A DNA stretch of 39,368 bases from an uncultured Olsenella sp. (GTDB lineage: Bacteria; Actinomycetota; Coriobacteriia; Coriobacteriales; Atopobiaceae). The notes beneath the pieces are model-generated. The model had not been told where the DNA came from. It was given only the letters and a program-made list of their open reading frames with translations, and did not search any database. The position numbers were made by a program, and so were the translations under genes. Below, in pieces: positions 25,092 to 33,945 of this stretch. Every line of letters starts with the position of its first letter. The stretch's first letter is position 1. The stretch spans positions 1-39,368 of the forward strand of contig CASEVE010000029.1 in NCBI GenBank assembly GCA_949291295.1, in the 5' to 3' direction.

Positions 25092-25994
25092 ATGACAAAC
25101 GAGGTTTCCCGCGCGAGCGCCCCGGCGCTCGTGCTCGAGGGCGGCGGCTTTCGCGGCATGTTTACCGCAGGCGTGCTCGACGTGTTGCAGGAGCGAGGCG
25201 TCTACGGCTTCTCGAGCATCTGGGGCGTTTCGGCCGGTGCCATCAACGGATCCAACTTCCGTGCGCACCAGATTGGCCGCACCATGCGCGACATCCTCGC
25301 CTTCCGAGATGACAGGCGCTTTATGTCGCTGTGGTCGTTTGCCACAACGGGCAACGTTGCGGGCGTGGACTTCATGTACGGTGAGGTTCAGGACCGGATT
25401 GACCCCTGTGACCTTGAGACCTTTAACGCAAGCACGACGCCGTTTTACGCCGTCGTCTCCGACGTGACCTTCGGCACGCCGGACTATCTTCCCGTGAGGA
25501 GCTACCCGGAGGACCTCGTACGCGTGCGGGCGTCCGCCTCTCTGCCCACGGTCTCGCGCATCGTAGAGATTGACGGGCATCGCTACCTTGATGGTGGAAC
25601 CACCGACTCCATCCCGTTTGAGACCGCGCTGGGCCTTGAGGGTGGGGCGCGGGTTGAGGGGCATAGCCCGGCTGATCGCGCGCTCGTGGTGCTCACGCGA
25701 GATCGCACCTACCGCCGCGATGCGGGCAGCGAGGCCCTTGCGCTGAAGTCTCATCGCTACGACCATTACCCGTTCTATCTCGAGGCGCTGCGCACGCGCG
25801 GCGAGCGCTACAACGCCCAACGTGAGCGCCTCTGGGAGCTGGAGCGGGAGGGGCGCTGCTTCGTGGTTGCCCCCGAGGAGCCGGTGAGCGTGGGCTCCAC
25901 AACCCGAGATGGGGAGACCCTGCTCTCTCTATACATTGCCGGCAGGCAGCAGGCCGAGGCGCGCCTCGAAGAAATCAGGGATTTCGTGGGCTAG
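25092..25994 (+). CDS. Patatin-like phospholipase family protein
   Basis: This is a 300-residue predicted serine hydrolase of the bacterial patatin family (YjjU-like), acting on acyl-ester lipids with a Ser-Asp dyad. The oxyanion loop LEGGGFRG, the nucleophile elbow GVSAGA and the catalytic Asp in LDGGTTDSIP are all intact. There is no signal peptide, so it is probably cytoplasmic. Two ATGs are possible, at 25086 and 25092. GGGGG at 25081-25085 abuts the first but is well spaced for the second, so I chose 25092. A TATATATAG at 25050-25058 is a likely -10 region, implying its own promoter after the ssrA terminator. The substrate is unknown. Confidence 0.85.
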   Translation: MTNEVSRASAPALVLEGGGFRGMFTAGVLDVLQERGVYGFSSIWGVSAGAINGSNFRAHQIGRTMRDILAFRDDRRFMSLWSFATTGNVAGVDFMYGEVQDRIDPCDLETFNASTTPFYAVVSDVTFGTPDYLPVRSYPEDLVRVRASASLPTVSRIVEIDGHRYLDGGTTDSIPFETALGLEGGARVEGHSPADRALVVLTRDRTYRRDAGSEALALKSHRYDHYPFYLEALRTRGERYNAQRERLWELEREGRCFVVAPEEPVSVGSTTRDGETLLSLYIAGRQQAEARLEEIRDFVG

Positions 25995-26052
25995 ACGCCT
26001 CACGCGCCCAGGTTTTCGGGCACTAGAGAGGCGTGACAGAGGCCAATTTTGG

Positions 26053-26173
26053 GTTGTAGGTTGTTTTGCCGAAGAGGCCTTAGTACTACCAGGTTGGTGG
26101 CATTTATCTAGCTGCGGAAACGCGGCGGGAAAATGGGCGATACTCGGCTCTTTGCTGCAAAACAACCTACAAC
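26053..26173. repeat. 121-bp element bounded by 17-bp perfect inverted repeats
   Basis: GTTGTAGGTTGTTTTGC (26053-26069) and GCAAAACAACCTACAAC (26157-26173) are exact inverted copies separated by 87 bp. The interior has no open frame of note. It lies in a non-coding stretch (25995-26553) of lower GC than the neighbouring genes. No clear target-site duplication flanks it. It is MITE-like or a structured RNA. Confidence 0.7.
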
Positions 26174-26274
26174 TGCTGGAGAGCCCAGATCGGGGCAAGA
26201 ATGCCGCAGGACGGGCGCCTGAGGGTTGCCTGGGGGTTTGGTGCGCGATGGTGCGCGGACGGGCCTGCGGGGCA

Positions 26275-26321
26275 ACTGGTATTCCCCGCGAAACAACAGA
26301 TTCGCAGGTAGAGATACCAGT
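26275..26321. repeat. Nested inverted repeat upstream of the GH31 gene
   Basis: ACTGGTAT (26275-26282) and ATACCAGT (26314-26321) enclose a second pair, GCGAA (26288-26292) and TTCGC (26301-26305). The two stems are separated by internal loops of 5 and 8 nt. It may be an operator pair or a leader RNA structure. Confidence 0.55.
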
Positions 26322-26439
26322 GGTTCTAAGTTAAGCAGTCCAATTCATATCAACAAAGTAATACCTATGTGACGGTGAGCGGTCGAAACCTACCGTTGAG
26401 GGCCGCGTTAAGCGCCGCTCGCGGACACCAGCCGCTGTC

Positions 26440-26468
26440 TTGACAATACCTGAACGAAAATCGAAGAG
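26440..26468 (+). promoter_or_regulatory. Possible promoter of the GH31 gene
   Basis: A perfect TTGACA lies at 26440-26445, 109 bp before the start codon. The hexamer at 17-bp spacing (GAAGAG) is a poor -10, and CTATTG lies further on. It would need an activator if real. Confidence 0.35.
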
Positions 26469-26553
26469 CTATTGTTGGGTGTTTCAGCTCGGTATTTGGT
26501 CCGTACCAGTTGAAAAAGATCCTAGGGTATGGGCAAGGAGAAAGGTGGCAGAA

Positions 26554-29500
26554 ATGGACAACCACCACATGGGAGCAAGAAGAAGGAGGAAGGAAGAGCT
26601 GTACGCTAACGTCCGCCGTGCCGTGGGCGGCGCCATGACGGCTGCTCTTCTGGCCACTTCGCTTCCGGTGACGGCCGTGACCGCAGTTGCGGCGCCGGCC
26701 AACTTCCAGGGCTCGCTCACGAGCGTGACGAGCGTGGAGGTAAACCCCGAGCAGTCGAACCAGGTGCTCATCACCTTCGACTCCGACGGCACCACCATCG
26801 AGGGTCGCATGACGTTCCTCGAGGACGGCATCGTCCACTATGTGGTTGACCCGTCGGGCAACTTCAACCCGTACGCGACCCCCAACAGCGCCTCGCACAC
26901 CGCGCGCATCCAGGCCCAGCCGGATGACGACGAGATTTACGAGACGCCGGCGGCGGTTGACGTCAACGACGGTGCCGACGCGGTTACCATCACCGCGGGC
27001 GACACCACGGTTACGTTCAGCAAGGACACTGCCCTCATGACCATCGCCGACGGCGAGAAGACGGTTATGCAGGAGACCTCCCCGATCCAGTTCAACGGTA
27101 ACGCCACGGTCCAGACGCTGGCCAAGGGCAACGCCGAGAACTTCTTCGGCGGCGGCATGCAGAACGGCCGCTTCATCCACACCGGCAACACCATCAACAT
27201 TGCCAACGAGAGCAACTGGGTCGACGGCGGCGTTGCCTCCCCGAACCCGTTCTACTGGTCGAGCGAGGGCTACGGCGTCCTTCGCAACACCTTTGCCTCC
27301 GGCTCCTACAACTTTGGCAACGGCCAGGACGTTGTGACCGCTACGCACAACGACAACAAGTACGACGCCTACATCTTTGTCTCGGATGACTCCGAGGCTG
27401 GCGTTACCACGGTGGCCCAGGACCTCCTCACCGAGTACTACACGGTGACGGGCAACCCCGCGCTTGTTCCTGACTACGCCTTCTATGTGGGTCACTACAA
27501 CGCCTACAACCGTGACTCCTGGTCTGACACCAGCCAGACCGGCTATGGCAGCGGCTGGCCCATCTACGGCCACAGCAGCTACGCGAGCGGCGAGTACGAC
27601 TCCATCTCCTATGAGAAGGGTGGCACCGGCGCCGCGATGAGCGCCAACGAGCATGTTGAGTCCCTCAACGGCGACGGCCCCTCCATCTACACGGATAACA
27701 TCCCCGAGGGCGTGGACTTCCCGTATGAGTACTCCGCTCAGGCCAAGCTCAACGGCTACCAGGATTACGACATGCCGCTCGGCTACTTCCTGCCGAACGA
27801 CGGCTACGGTGCCGGCTACGGCCAGAACGGCTACAACATGACCGGCGGCGTCAACGCCGACGGCTCGAGCTCCGAGGCGCGCCTCGAGGCCGTTGCGGCC
27901 AACGTCGAGAACCTCAAGGAGTTCGCTGACTACGCCGACGCCCATGGCGTCGCCACGGGCCTCTGGACCCAGTCCAACCTCTCCCCTGATTCCAACCCCA
28001 ACACGCTCTGGCAGACGCTGCGCGACTTTGAGGCTGAGGTCGAGAAGGGCGGCGTCACGATGCTCAAGACCGACGTCGCATGGGTCGGCCCCGGCTACTC
28101 CTTCGGCCTCAACGGCACGAAGACGGCCTACGACATCGTGACCACCAAGGCCAACGAGCGTCCGCTCATCGTCTCCCTTGACGGCTGGGCAGGCACGCAG
28201 CGCTTTGCGGGCATCTGGTCCGGTGACCAGACCGGCGGCAACTGGGAGTACATCCGCTTCCACATCCCCACGTTCATCGGCCAGGGCCTTGCCGGCAACC
28301 CCTACATGGGCTCCGACATGGACGGCATCTTCGGTGGCCACCACATCATCGCCACGCGTGACTACCAGTGGAAGTCCTTCGTCCCGCTCATGCTGGACAT
28401 GGACGGCTGGGGCTCCTACGCCAAGATGCCCTACACCTACGGCGATCCCTACACCGGCATCAACCGCATGTACCTGAAGCTCAAGTCTCAGCTTCTCCCG
28501 TACATCTACACCTCCGCCGCCTCCGCGTCCAACGTTGAGAATTGGACCGGCAACGATGACCTCGGCCTGCCGATCGTCCGCGCCATCCTCCTCTCCGACG
28601 ACTCCGAGTACGCCGCGAGCACGGCCACACAGTACGAGTTCACGATGGGTGAGGACTTCCTCGTTGCCCCCATCTACCAGAACACCGACGGCGACTCCGC
28701 CAACGGCGGCCTGGGCGATGGCAACGACGTCCGCAACAACATCTACCTCCCGGGCGACGCGAGCACCATCTGGATCGACTACTGGACCGGCGAGCAGTAC
28801 ACCGGCGGCCAGGTGCTCAACAACTTCGACGCCCCCATCTGGAAGCTCCCGGTCTTCGTGAAGGCCAACGCGATCATCCCGATGTACGAGGCGAACAACA
28901 ACCCCGAGCCGATTACCGACACCAACCCGGACGGCACGGACCGCACCAAGCGCATCGTGGAGTTCTACGCCATCGACGGCGAGAACGACTACACGCTGTA
29001 CGAGGATGACGGCACCTACATCGAGAACACGACCGACAGCTCCGATGCCGAGTACGGCGTCCAGGACAACATCTCCTACGGCCCGCACGTGGAGACCACC
29101 TTCACCTCCAAGGTCGAGGGCGGTACCGCCACCTTCACCGCCGGCCAGTCCACGGGCACCTACACGGGCTACGGCTCCAACCGCACCACCACCTTCGTGG
29201 TGAACGTGTCCGCCGAGCCCAGCTCCGTCGAGGCCAAGAACGGCGAGCAGGTCCTCACGCAGAAGAAGGTTGACTCCAAGGAGGCCTTCGACGCCGCCAC
29301 TCCGGCTGAAGGTGAGGCCATCTACTTCTACGACGAGACCCCGAACCTCAACTCCAACGCCTACTCCGACGACGAGGGCGTTCAGAGCGAGGAGTTCACC
29401 AAGACCGAGATCATCTCGTCGCCTAAGCTCTACGTGAAGTTTGCTCAGACCGACGTCAACAGCACCACCCAGACGCTGACGGTCTCCGGCTTTGAGAACG

Positions 29501-32500
29501 ATGGCGACCTGCCCGAGAACGTCCTCAACGAGAGCCTCGCGACGCCGACCAACCTCGCCGCTCCCGAGGACCAGAAGACCCCGACGAGCATCGCCCTCAC
29601 CTGGGATGCCGTTGATGGTGCCACGAGCTACGAGCTCAAGGTTGACGGCGTGGTCTTCAGCATTGGTGATACCACGACCTACAACCACACCGACCTGTCC
29701 TACAACAGCACGCACACCTATCAGGTCCGTGCGCGCAACGCCGAGGGCTTCTCCGAGTGGAGCGAGGAGCTGAGCACCGCATCGCTCCAGGATCCGTGGC
29801 GCAACGTTCCCACGCCCACGAGCATCGACTGGGAGGGTGGCATCTACAGCAACCGCACTGAGGACAAGGCCTTCGACCACGAGCTGCAGACCGGCGACGG
29901 CGGATTCCACTCCGACGGGAACAACATCGGCCAGACCATGACGATCGACTACGGTCTTGCCTACGACTTCGACACGATGGAGTACTACCCCCGCGACGAC
30001 GCCGGTAACGGCACCGTCACGAGCATGAAGATCGAGACGAGCCTCGACGGTGTCAACTGGACCGTCATTTCTGAGGCCACGAGTTGGAGTCAGGACGGCA
30101 ACGTCAAGACCGTGCAGTTCCCCGAGAACACCTTTGCCCGTTACGTGCGCCTGACGCCGCTCTCCTCTGTTGGTGGGTTCTTCTCCGCCAGCGAGATTGC
30201 CATCTACAAGGCAGACGGCTCCTCTGGCTTTGAAGTGGGCTCGCTCCCGAGCGCCCCGTACACGGTGGGCACCGAGGACGTCCAGCACCTCGAGGGCAAC
30301 GCCCTTGGCCGCGAGAACCGTGAGCCCTATGCGGACGAGTTCCAGACCCACGTTGCCAGCAAGGCCTTTGACATCAACAACAACGACGTGTACGACGTGT
30401 ACGACATGTCCTTCACGATGTCCAAGGTCTACGACGGCACCAACAAGACCGGCGCCGTTGACGGCAGCGTCGCCGTCATCCCGAGCGCGACCTCGGTCAA
30501 GACCGGCGACGTTGTGACCGTCGACCTCTACGTGAGCGACGCTACCAACGTCAACGCGCTGGGCTCCGTCATCCACTTCGACGGCGCCAAGTTCGAGCTC
30601 GTCGCAGACAGCATCGAGGGAAGCGCCTACATCGCCGGCATGGAGGACGAGTCTACCTCCACGACCACCTTCTCCGATAACGTCCAGACCGTGAACCTGG
30701 CCTTTGTGAACGAGGGCGACAAGGCCCTCTACAACGGTACGGGCGTCATGGCCACGTTCCAGCTGAGGGCCCTTGCCGACGCGGACGTCACGCTCTCCTC
30801 CACCTCCTGGCTCGTTGGTCCCGCCTGCGACGCCATGGTCGTTGAGTCCGACGGCACCACGCCCGAGTTCCCCGAGGTTCCGGGCGCCCAGACCGCCGAG
30901 TATGGTCAGGACGCGTTCAACATCACCATGACGAACGACGAGCTGATCAGCGACGACGGCACCAACGTCGAGAAGCTCATCCAGCAGGGCAGCTATGACG
31001 GCCTCTTCAATGGCTCCGACAGCATTGAGTTCGAGTTCAAGTGGGACATCGAGGGCAACCACGACGCCGAGACCAGCGAGCTCCCGAGCTACGTCAAGCT
31101 CCCGACGACGATGACGTTTGAGTTCAAGCAGGCTTCCTCGCTTGACAACGTTGAGATTCGCAACCGCGAGAGCGGCAACGGTTGCGTCAAGTCCCTCGAG
31201 GCCACGATCTACTTCGCCGATGACACGACGCAGGAGTTCTCCTTCGACTCTCAGGAGGCGGTCTACAACCTGGAGGTCAGCGAGCCCAACGCCGGCAAGC
31301 TGGTCACCAAGGTCGAGATCACCCCGCTGACGAGCACTGGCGAGGCTGCGGGCAGCTCCCCCGACAACCGCATGCTGTCCCTGCGCGAGATCAACTTCGT
31401 GTACACGACCGCCTCGATCGCCGTTGACAGAGTCGAGCTTGGCGACAACGTGACCGAGCTCTACGCGGGCGAGCTTGCGCGCGTCGACGCCAAGGCGATC
31501 ACGACTAGCGACGCCTATCCGTACGTTGACGTCACGAGCTCCGACCCGACCGTCGTGAGCGCCGTCGCCGTGGCGGATGCTGATGGGAACGTGGTCTGGT
31601 TTGTCCGCGGCAACAGCGCCGGCACGGCCACCATCACCGTTGCGTCCCACCTCGATCCCACGAAGACGGCAACGTATGACGTGACCGTCAAGGAGGGCGT
31701 GGACACCTCTGCGCTCGAGCAGGCTATAAGTGATGCTGGCAGCTACGCTGCCTCCGCCTACACCGAGGGGAGCTACGCCGCCCTCCAGGATGCCGTCAAG
31801 GCCGGTCAGAACCTCATCGCGTCCGGCAACTACAGCGCCAATGACGTTGCCTCTGCGGCCGTTGCCATTCAGGACGCCATCGACGCCCTCGAGATGCGCC
31901 CGGTCGACGAGTCCACGCTCATCAACACGGGCGCCGATACCGCCGTCAAGGTTGTTGGTCAGTCCAGCCAGATGCCCGCCTCCTCCGGCGAGGACGGCGA
32001 GGTGGACAACGTCCTCGACTACGATGACGCTAGCTACTGGCACTCCAACTACACGAATGCGGTCTACATGCCGCAGTACCTGATCTTTGATCTGGGTGCT
32101 GAGTATGACCTCACCGACGTCACCTTCCTGCCGCGCCAGAACGGTACCAACGGCGACATCTTTGAGGTTGAGATTCTCTCCGCGGCAAGCGCCGAGGAGC
32201 TTCAGGCCTACGCCGACAACGGCTACGAGGCCACCGAGGACTCCACCGTTGTGAGCCTGGGCACCTTCAAGTACGCCAACAACGGCATGACCCTGATCGA
32301 CCGTACCGAGTGGCAGCAGGCTGCCTTCGCGCCGCAGACCACCCAGTACGTGATGTTCAAGGTGAACCACTCCGGCGGAGACGTCCAGGACCAGTACTGC
32401 AGCGCCTCCGAGGTTCGCTTCTACGGCACCAAGACCGGTGGCACCACACCGACTGTTGACAAGACCGCTCTCCAGGAGCTCGTCAACACCATCACCGCTA

Positions 32501-33222
32501 AGGGCCTCAAGGCCGAGGACTACACCGAGGCCACGTGGACTCCGTTCGCCAACGCTCTTGCCGACGCTCAGCGCCTGCTTGATGACGCCGATGCGACGCA
32601 GACCGAGGTCGATCAGGCCAAGGCTGCTCTTGAGACCGCCTACAACGGTCTCAAGAAGACCGAGATTCCGCCGGTGGAGACGCCTGACAAGAGCGAGCTT
32701 GAGGCTCTCGTCAATAAGGTGAAGGACACCGACACCTCCGCCTACACCGAGGAGACGGCCACTCGCTTCGAGAACGCCCTCACTGGCGCTCAGACCATCC
32801 TCGACAAGGAGGATGCGACCCAGGAGGAGATCAACGCCGCCTGGAACGAGCTCAAGGAGGCCTTCGACGGCCTGGTTGAGCCCGCTCCGGTCGAGCCCGA
32901 CTACTCCGAGCTTCAGGCCGCGATTGAGGCCGCCGAGGCCCTGAAGGCCGACGACTACACCGCCGAGTCCTGGGCCGCCGTCGAGTCCGCCCTCGCCGAC
33001 GCCAGGGTTGCCCTCGAGTCCACCGACCAGGGCGCGGTCGACGCCGCCGAGCAGGCCCTGAACGCCGCCGTCGCGGCGCTCGAGAAGGTCGAGGAGCCCG
33101 GCCCCGGCCCCGAGCCCGGTGACGAGGTCGACAAGGACGAGCTCCAGGCCGAGGTTGACGCCTCCGACGCCCTGACCTCCTCCGACTACACCGCCGAGTC
33201 CTGGGCCGCCTACCAGCAGTGA
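26554..33222 (+). CDS. Secreted GH31 glycosidase with CBM32, cohesin-like and FIVAR modules, truncated by duplication
   Basis: Giant secreted enzyme; 2222 residues up to a premature TGA. Order: signal peptide (about 1-47, with RRRRK and ending VAAPA); GH31 catalytic region (about 150-850) with nucleophile Asp507 in MLKTDVAW and acid/base Asp558 in WSGDQTGGNWEYIR; FN3 (995-1078); discoidin/CBM32 (1079-1218); dockerin-like EF-hand FDINNNDVYDVYD (about 1270); cohesin-like domain (1303-1442); second CBM-like domain (1465-1620); bacterial Ig-like domain (1622-1716); FIVAR; CBM32 (1787-1960); then three FIVARs and a broken one. GH31 enzymes are mainly alpha-glycosidases; an alpha-N-acetylgalactosaminidase acting on mucin is possible but unproven. 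ATG 26554 follows AAAGGTGG. A 47-bp tandem duplication at the end shifts the frame and cuts off the wall anchor. Without it the protein would have 2409 residues. Confidence 0.9.
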   Translation: MDNHHMGARRRRKEELYANVRRAVGGAMTAALLATSLPVTAVTAVAAPANFQGSLTSVTSVEVNPEQSNQVLITFDSDGTTIEGRMTFLEDGIVHYVVDPSGNFNPYATPNSASHTARIQAQPDDDEIYETPAAVDVNDGADAVTITAGDTTVTFSKDTALMTIADGEKTVMQETSPIQFNGNATVQTLAKGNAENFFGGGMQNGRFIHTGNTINIANESNWVDGGVASPNPFYWSSEGYGVLRNTFASGSYNFGNGQDVVTATHNDNKYDAYIFVSDDSEAGVTTVAQDLLTEYYTVTGNPALVPDYAFYVGHYNAYNRDSWSDTSQTGYGSGWPIYGHSSYASGEYDSISYEKGGTGAAMSANEHVESLNGDGPSIYTDNIPEGVDFPYEYSAQAKLNGYQDYDMPLGYFLPNDGYGAGYGQNGYNMTGGVNADGSSSEARLEAVAANVENLKEFADYADAHGVATGLWTQSNLSPDSNPNTLWQTLRDFEAEVEKGGVTMLKTDVAWVGPGYSFGLNGTKTAYDIVTTKANERPLIVSLDGWAGTQRFAGIWSGDQTGGNWEYIRFHIPTFIGQGLAGNPYMGSDMDGIFGGHHIIATRDYQWKSFVPLMLDMDGWGSYAKMPYTYGDPYTGINRMYLKLKSQLLPYIYTSAASASNVENWTGNDDLGLPIVRAILLSDDSEYAASTATQYEFTMGEDFLVAPIYQNTDGDSANGGLGDGNDVRNNIYLPGDASTIWIDYWTGEQYTGGQVLNNFDAPIWKLPVFVKANAIIPMYEANNNPEPITDTNPDGTDRTKRIVEFYAIDGENDYTLYEDDGTYIENTTDSSDAEYGVQDNISYGPHVETTFTSKVEGGTATFTAGQSTGTYTGYGSNRTTTFVVNVSAEPSSVEAKNGEQVLTQKKVDSKEAFDAATPAEGEAIYFYDETPNLNSNAYSDDEGVQSEEFTKTEIISSPKLYVKFAQTDVNSTTQTLTVSGFENDGDLPENVLNESLATPTNLAAPEDQKTPTSIALTWDAVDGATSYELKVDGVVFSIGDTTTYNHTDLSYNSTHTYQVRARNAEGFSEWSEELSTASLQDPWRNVPTPTSIDWEGGIYSNRTEDKAFDHELQTGDGGFHSDGNNIGQTMTIDYGLAYDFDTMEYYPRDDAGNGTVTSMKIETSLDGVNWTVISEATSWSQDGNVKTVQFPENTFARYVRLTPLSSVGGFFSASEIAIYKADGSSGFEVGSLPSAPYTVGTEDVQHLEGNALGRENREPYADEFQTHVASKAFDINNNDVYDVYDMSFTMSKVYDGTNKTGAVDGSVAVIPSATSVKTGDVVTVDLYVSDATNVNALGSVIHFDGAKFELVADSIEGSAYIAGMEDESTSTTTFSDNVQTVNLAFVNEGDKALYNGTGVMATFQLRALADADVTLSSTSWLVGPACDAMVVESDGTTPEFPEVPGAQTAEYGQDAFNITMTNDELISDDGTNVEKLIQQGSYDGLFNGSDSIEFEFKWDIEGNHDAETSELPSYVKLPTTMTFEFKQASSLDNVEIRNRESGNGCVKSLEATIYFADDTTQEFSFDSQEAVYNLEVSEPNAGKLVTKVEITPLTSTGEAAGSSPDNRMLSLREINFVYTTASIAVDRVELGDNVTELYAGELARVDAKAITTSDAYPYVDVTSSDPTVVSAVAVADADGNVVWFVRGNSAGTATITVASHLDPTKTATYDVTVKEGVDTSALEQAISDAGSYAASAYTEGSYAALQDAVKAGQNLIASGNYSANDVASAAVAIQDAIDALEMRPVDESTLINTGADTAVKVVGQSSQMPASSGEDGEVDNVLDYDDASYWHSNYTNAVYMPQYLIFDLGAEYDLTDVTFLPRQNGTNGDIFEVEILSAASAEELQAYADNGYEATEDSTVVSLGTFKYANNGMTLIDRTEWQQAAFAPQTTQYVMFKVNHSGGDVQDQYCSASEVRFYGTKTGGTTPTVDKTALQELVNTITAKGLKAEDYTEATWTPFANALADAQRLLDDADATQTEVDQAKAALETAYNGLKKTEIPPVETPDKSELEALVNKVKDTDTSAYTEETATRFENALTGAQTILDKEDATQEEINAAWNELKEAFDGLVEPAPVEPDYSELQAAIEAAEALKADDYTAESWAAVESALADARVALESTDQGAVDAAEQALNAAVAALEKVEEPGPGPEPGDEVDKDELQAEVDASDALTSSDYTAESWAAYQQ

Positions 33223-33266
33223 CCTCCTCCGACTACACCGCCGAGTCCTGGGCCGCCTACCAGCAG
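33173..33266 (+). repeat. Exact 47-bp tandem duplication breaking the GH31 frame
   Basis: The 47 bp at 33173-33219 are repeated without a single change at 33220-33266. Each copy starts TGACCTCCTCCGACTACACC and ends TACCAGCAG. 47 is not a multiple of three, so the second copy is read in another frame and its first three bases form the stop TGA (33220-33222). Deleting one copy restores a continuous frame into the FIVAR remainder, repeat stalk and wall anchor. Confidence 0.97.
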
Positions 33267-33830
33267 GCCCTCGCCGCGGCCCAGGCCGTCCTGGCCGATC
33301 CCGAGGCCACCCAGGCCGACGTCGCCGATGCCCTCGCCGCCCTCCAGGCCGCCGAGAAGGCCCTCGCGCCCGTCGAGCCCGGCACGGACGAGCCCGGAAC
33401 TGACGAGCCCGGCACAGATGAGCCTGGCACGGACGAGCCCGGTACAGATGAGCCTGGCACGGACGAGCCCGGAACCGACACTCCTGGCACCGACGAGCCC
33501 GGCACCGACGAGCCCGGCGACGACCAGAAGCCCGGCGATGACCAGAAGCCCGGCGACGACCAGAAGCCTGGCGATGACCAGAAGCCCGGCGATGACCAGA
33601 AGCCCGGCGACGACGTGACCCCCGGCTCCGACGACGACCAGAAGCCCGCTGGCGATGACGACCAGCAGTCTGGCGACGACGCTAAGCCCAACGGCCTCAA
33701 GCCGAGCGGCGACAAGGGCGATGACACCCTTGCCAGCACCGGCGACGCCTCTCTGATCGTGGCTCCGCTCGCCATGGCAGGAACCCTGCTTGCTGCGACT
33801 GGCGCCCTCAAGATTCGCCGTCGCAAGTAG
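33219..33830 (+). pseudogene. Detached C-terminal part of the GH31 protein: FIVAR end, repeat stalk and LASTG wall anchor
   Basis: This is the out-of-frame remainder of the GH31 gene. After the duplicated segment it encodes the second half of a FIVAR module (ALAAAQAVLADPEATQADV...). It continues with a stalk of PGTDE pentads (15-bp DNA units) and GDDQKP hexads (18-bp units, about 33518-33608), then LASTGD. A hydrophobic segment (ASLIVAPLAMAGTLLAATGAL) and KIRRRK end it. This is a sortase-type wall-sorting signal of the LAxTG kind. A GTG at 33219 overlaps the TGA, so low-level reinitiation is conceivable, but the product would lack a signal peptide. No sortase gene is in the window. Confidence 0.88.
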
Positions 33831-33844
33831 TACCTAGGTACCAT

Positions 33845-33886
33845 CGGCTTGACGCCCTCTCATCGCGAGGGGGCGTCGAGCCGTTT
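33845..33886 (+). terminator. Terminator after the GH31/anchor reading frame
   Basis: CGGCTTGACGCCC (33845-33857) pairs with GGGCGTCGAGCCG (33871-33883), with one T-G pair and an inner CTC/GAG extension. TTT follows. It lies 15 bp after the anchor stop codon and separates the GH31 and GH20 genes. Confidence 0.8.
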
Positions 33887-33945
33887 CCCGTACGTTCGAC
33901 CCTACGAGCAAGAGTTGTGCGAGTAGAACAGAGAAGGGAGAGTTG

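Noticed and set aside
26365..32370. A 2001-codon open frame on the minus strand across the GH31 gene
   Set aside because: It is an antisense shadow produced by strong GC bias at third positions. It has no start signal and no recognisable domain, while the plus strand encodes a clear multidomain enzyme.
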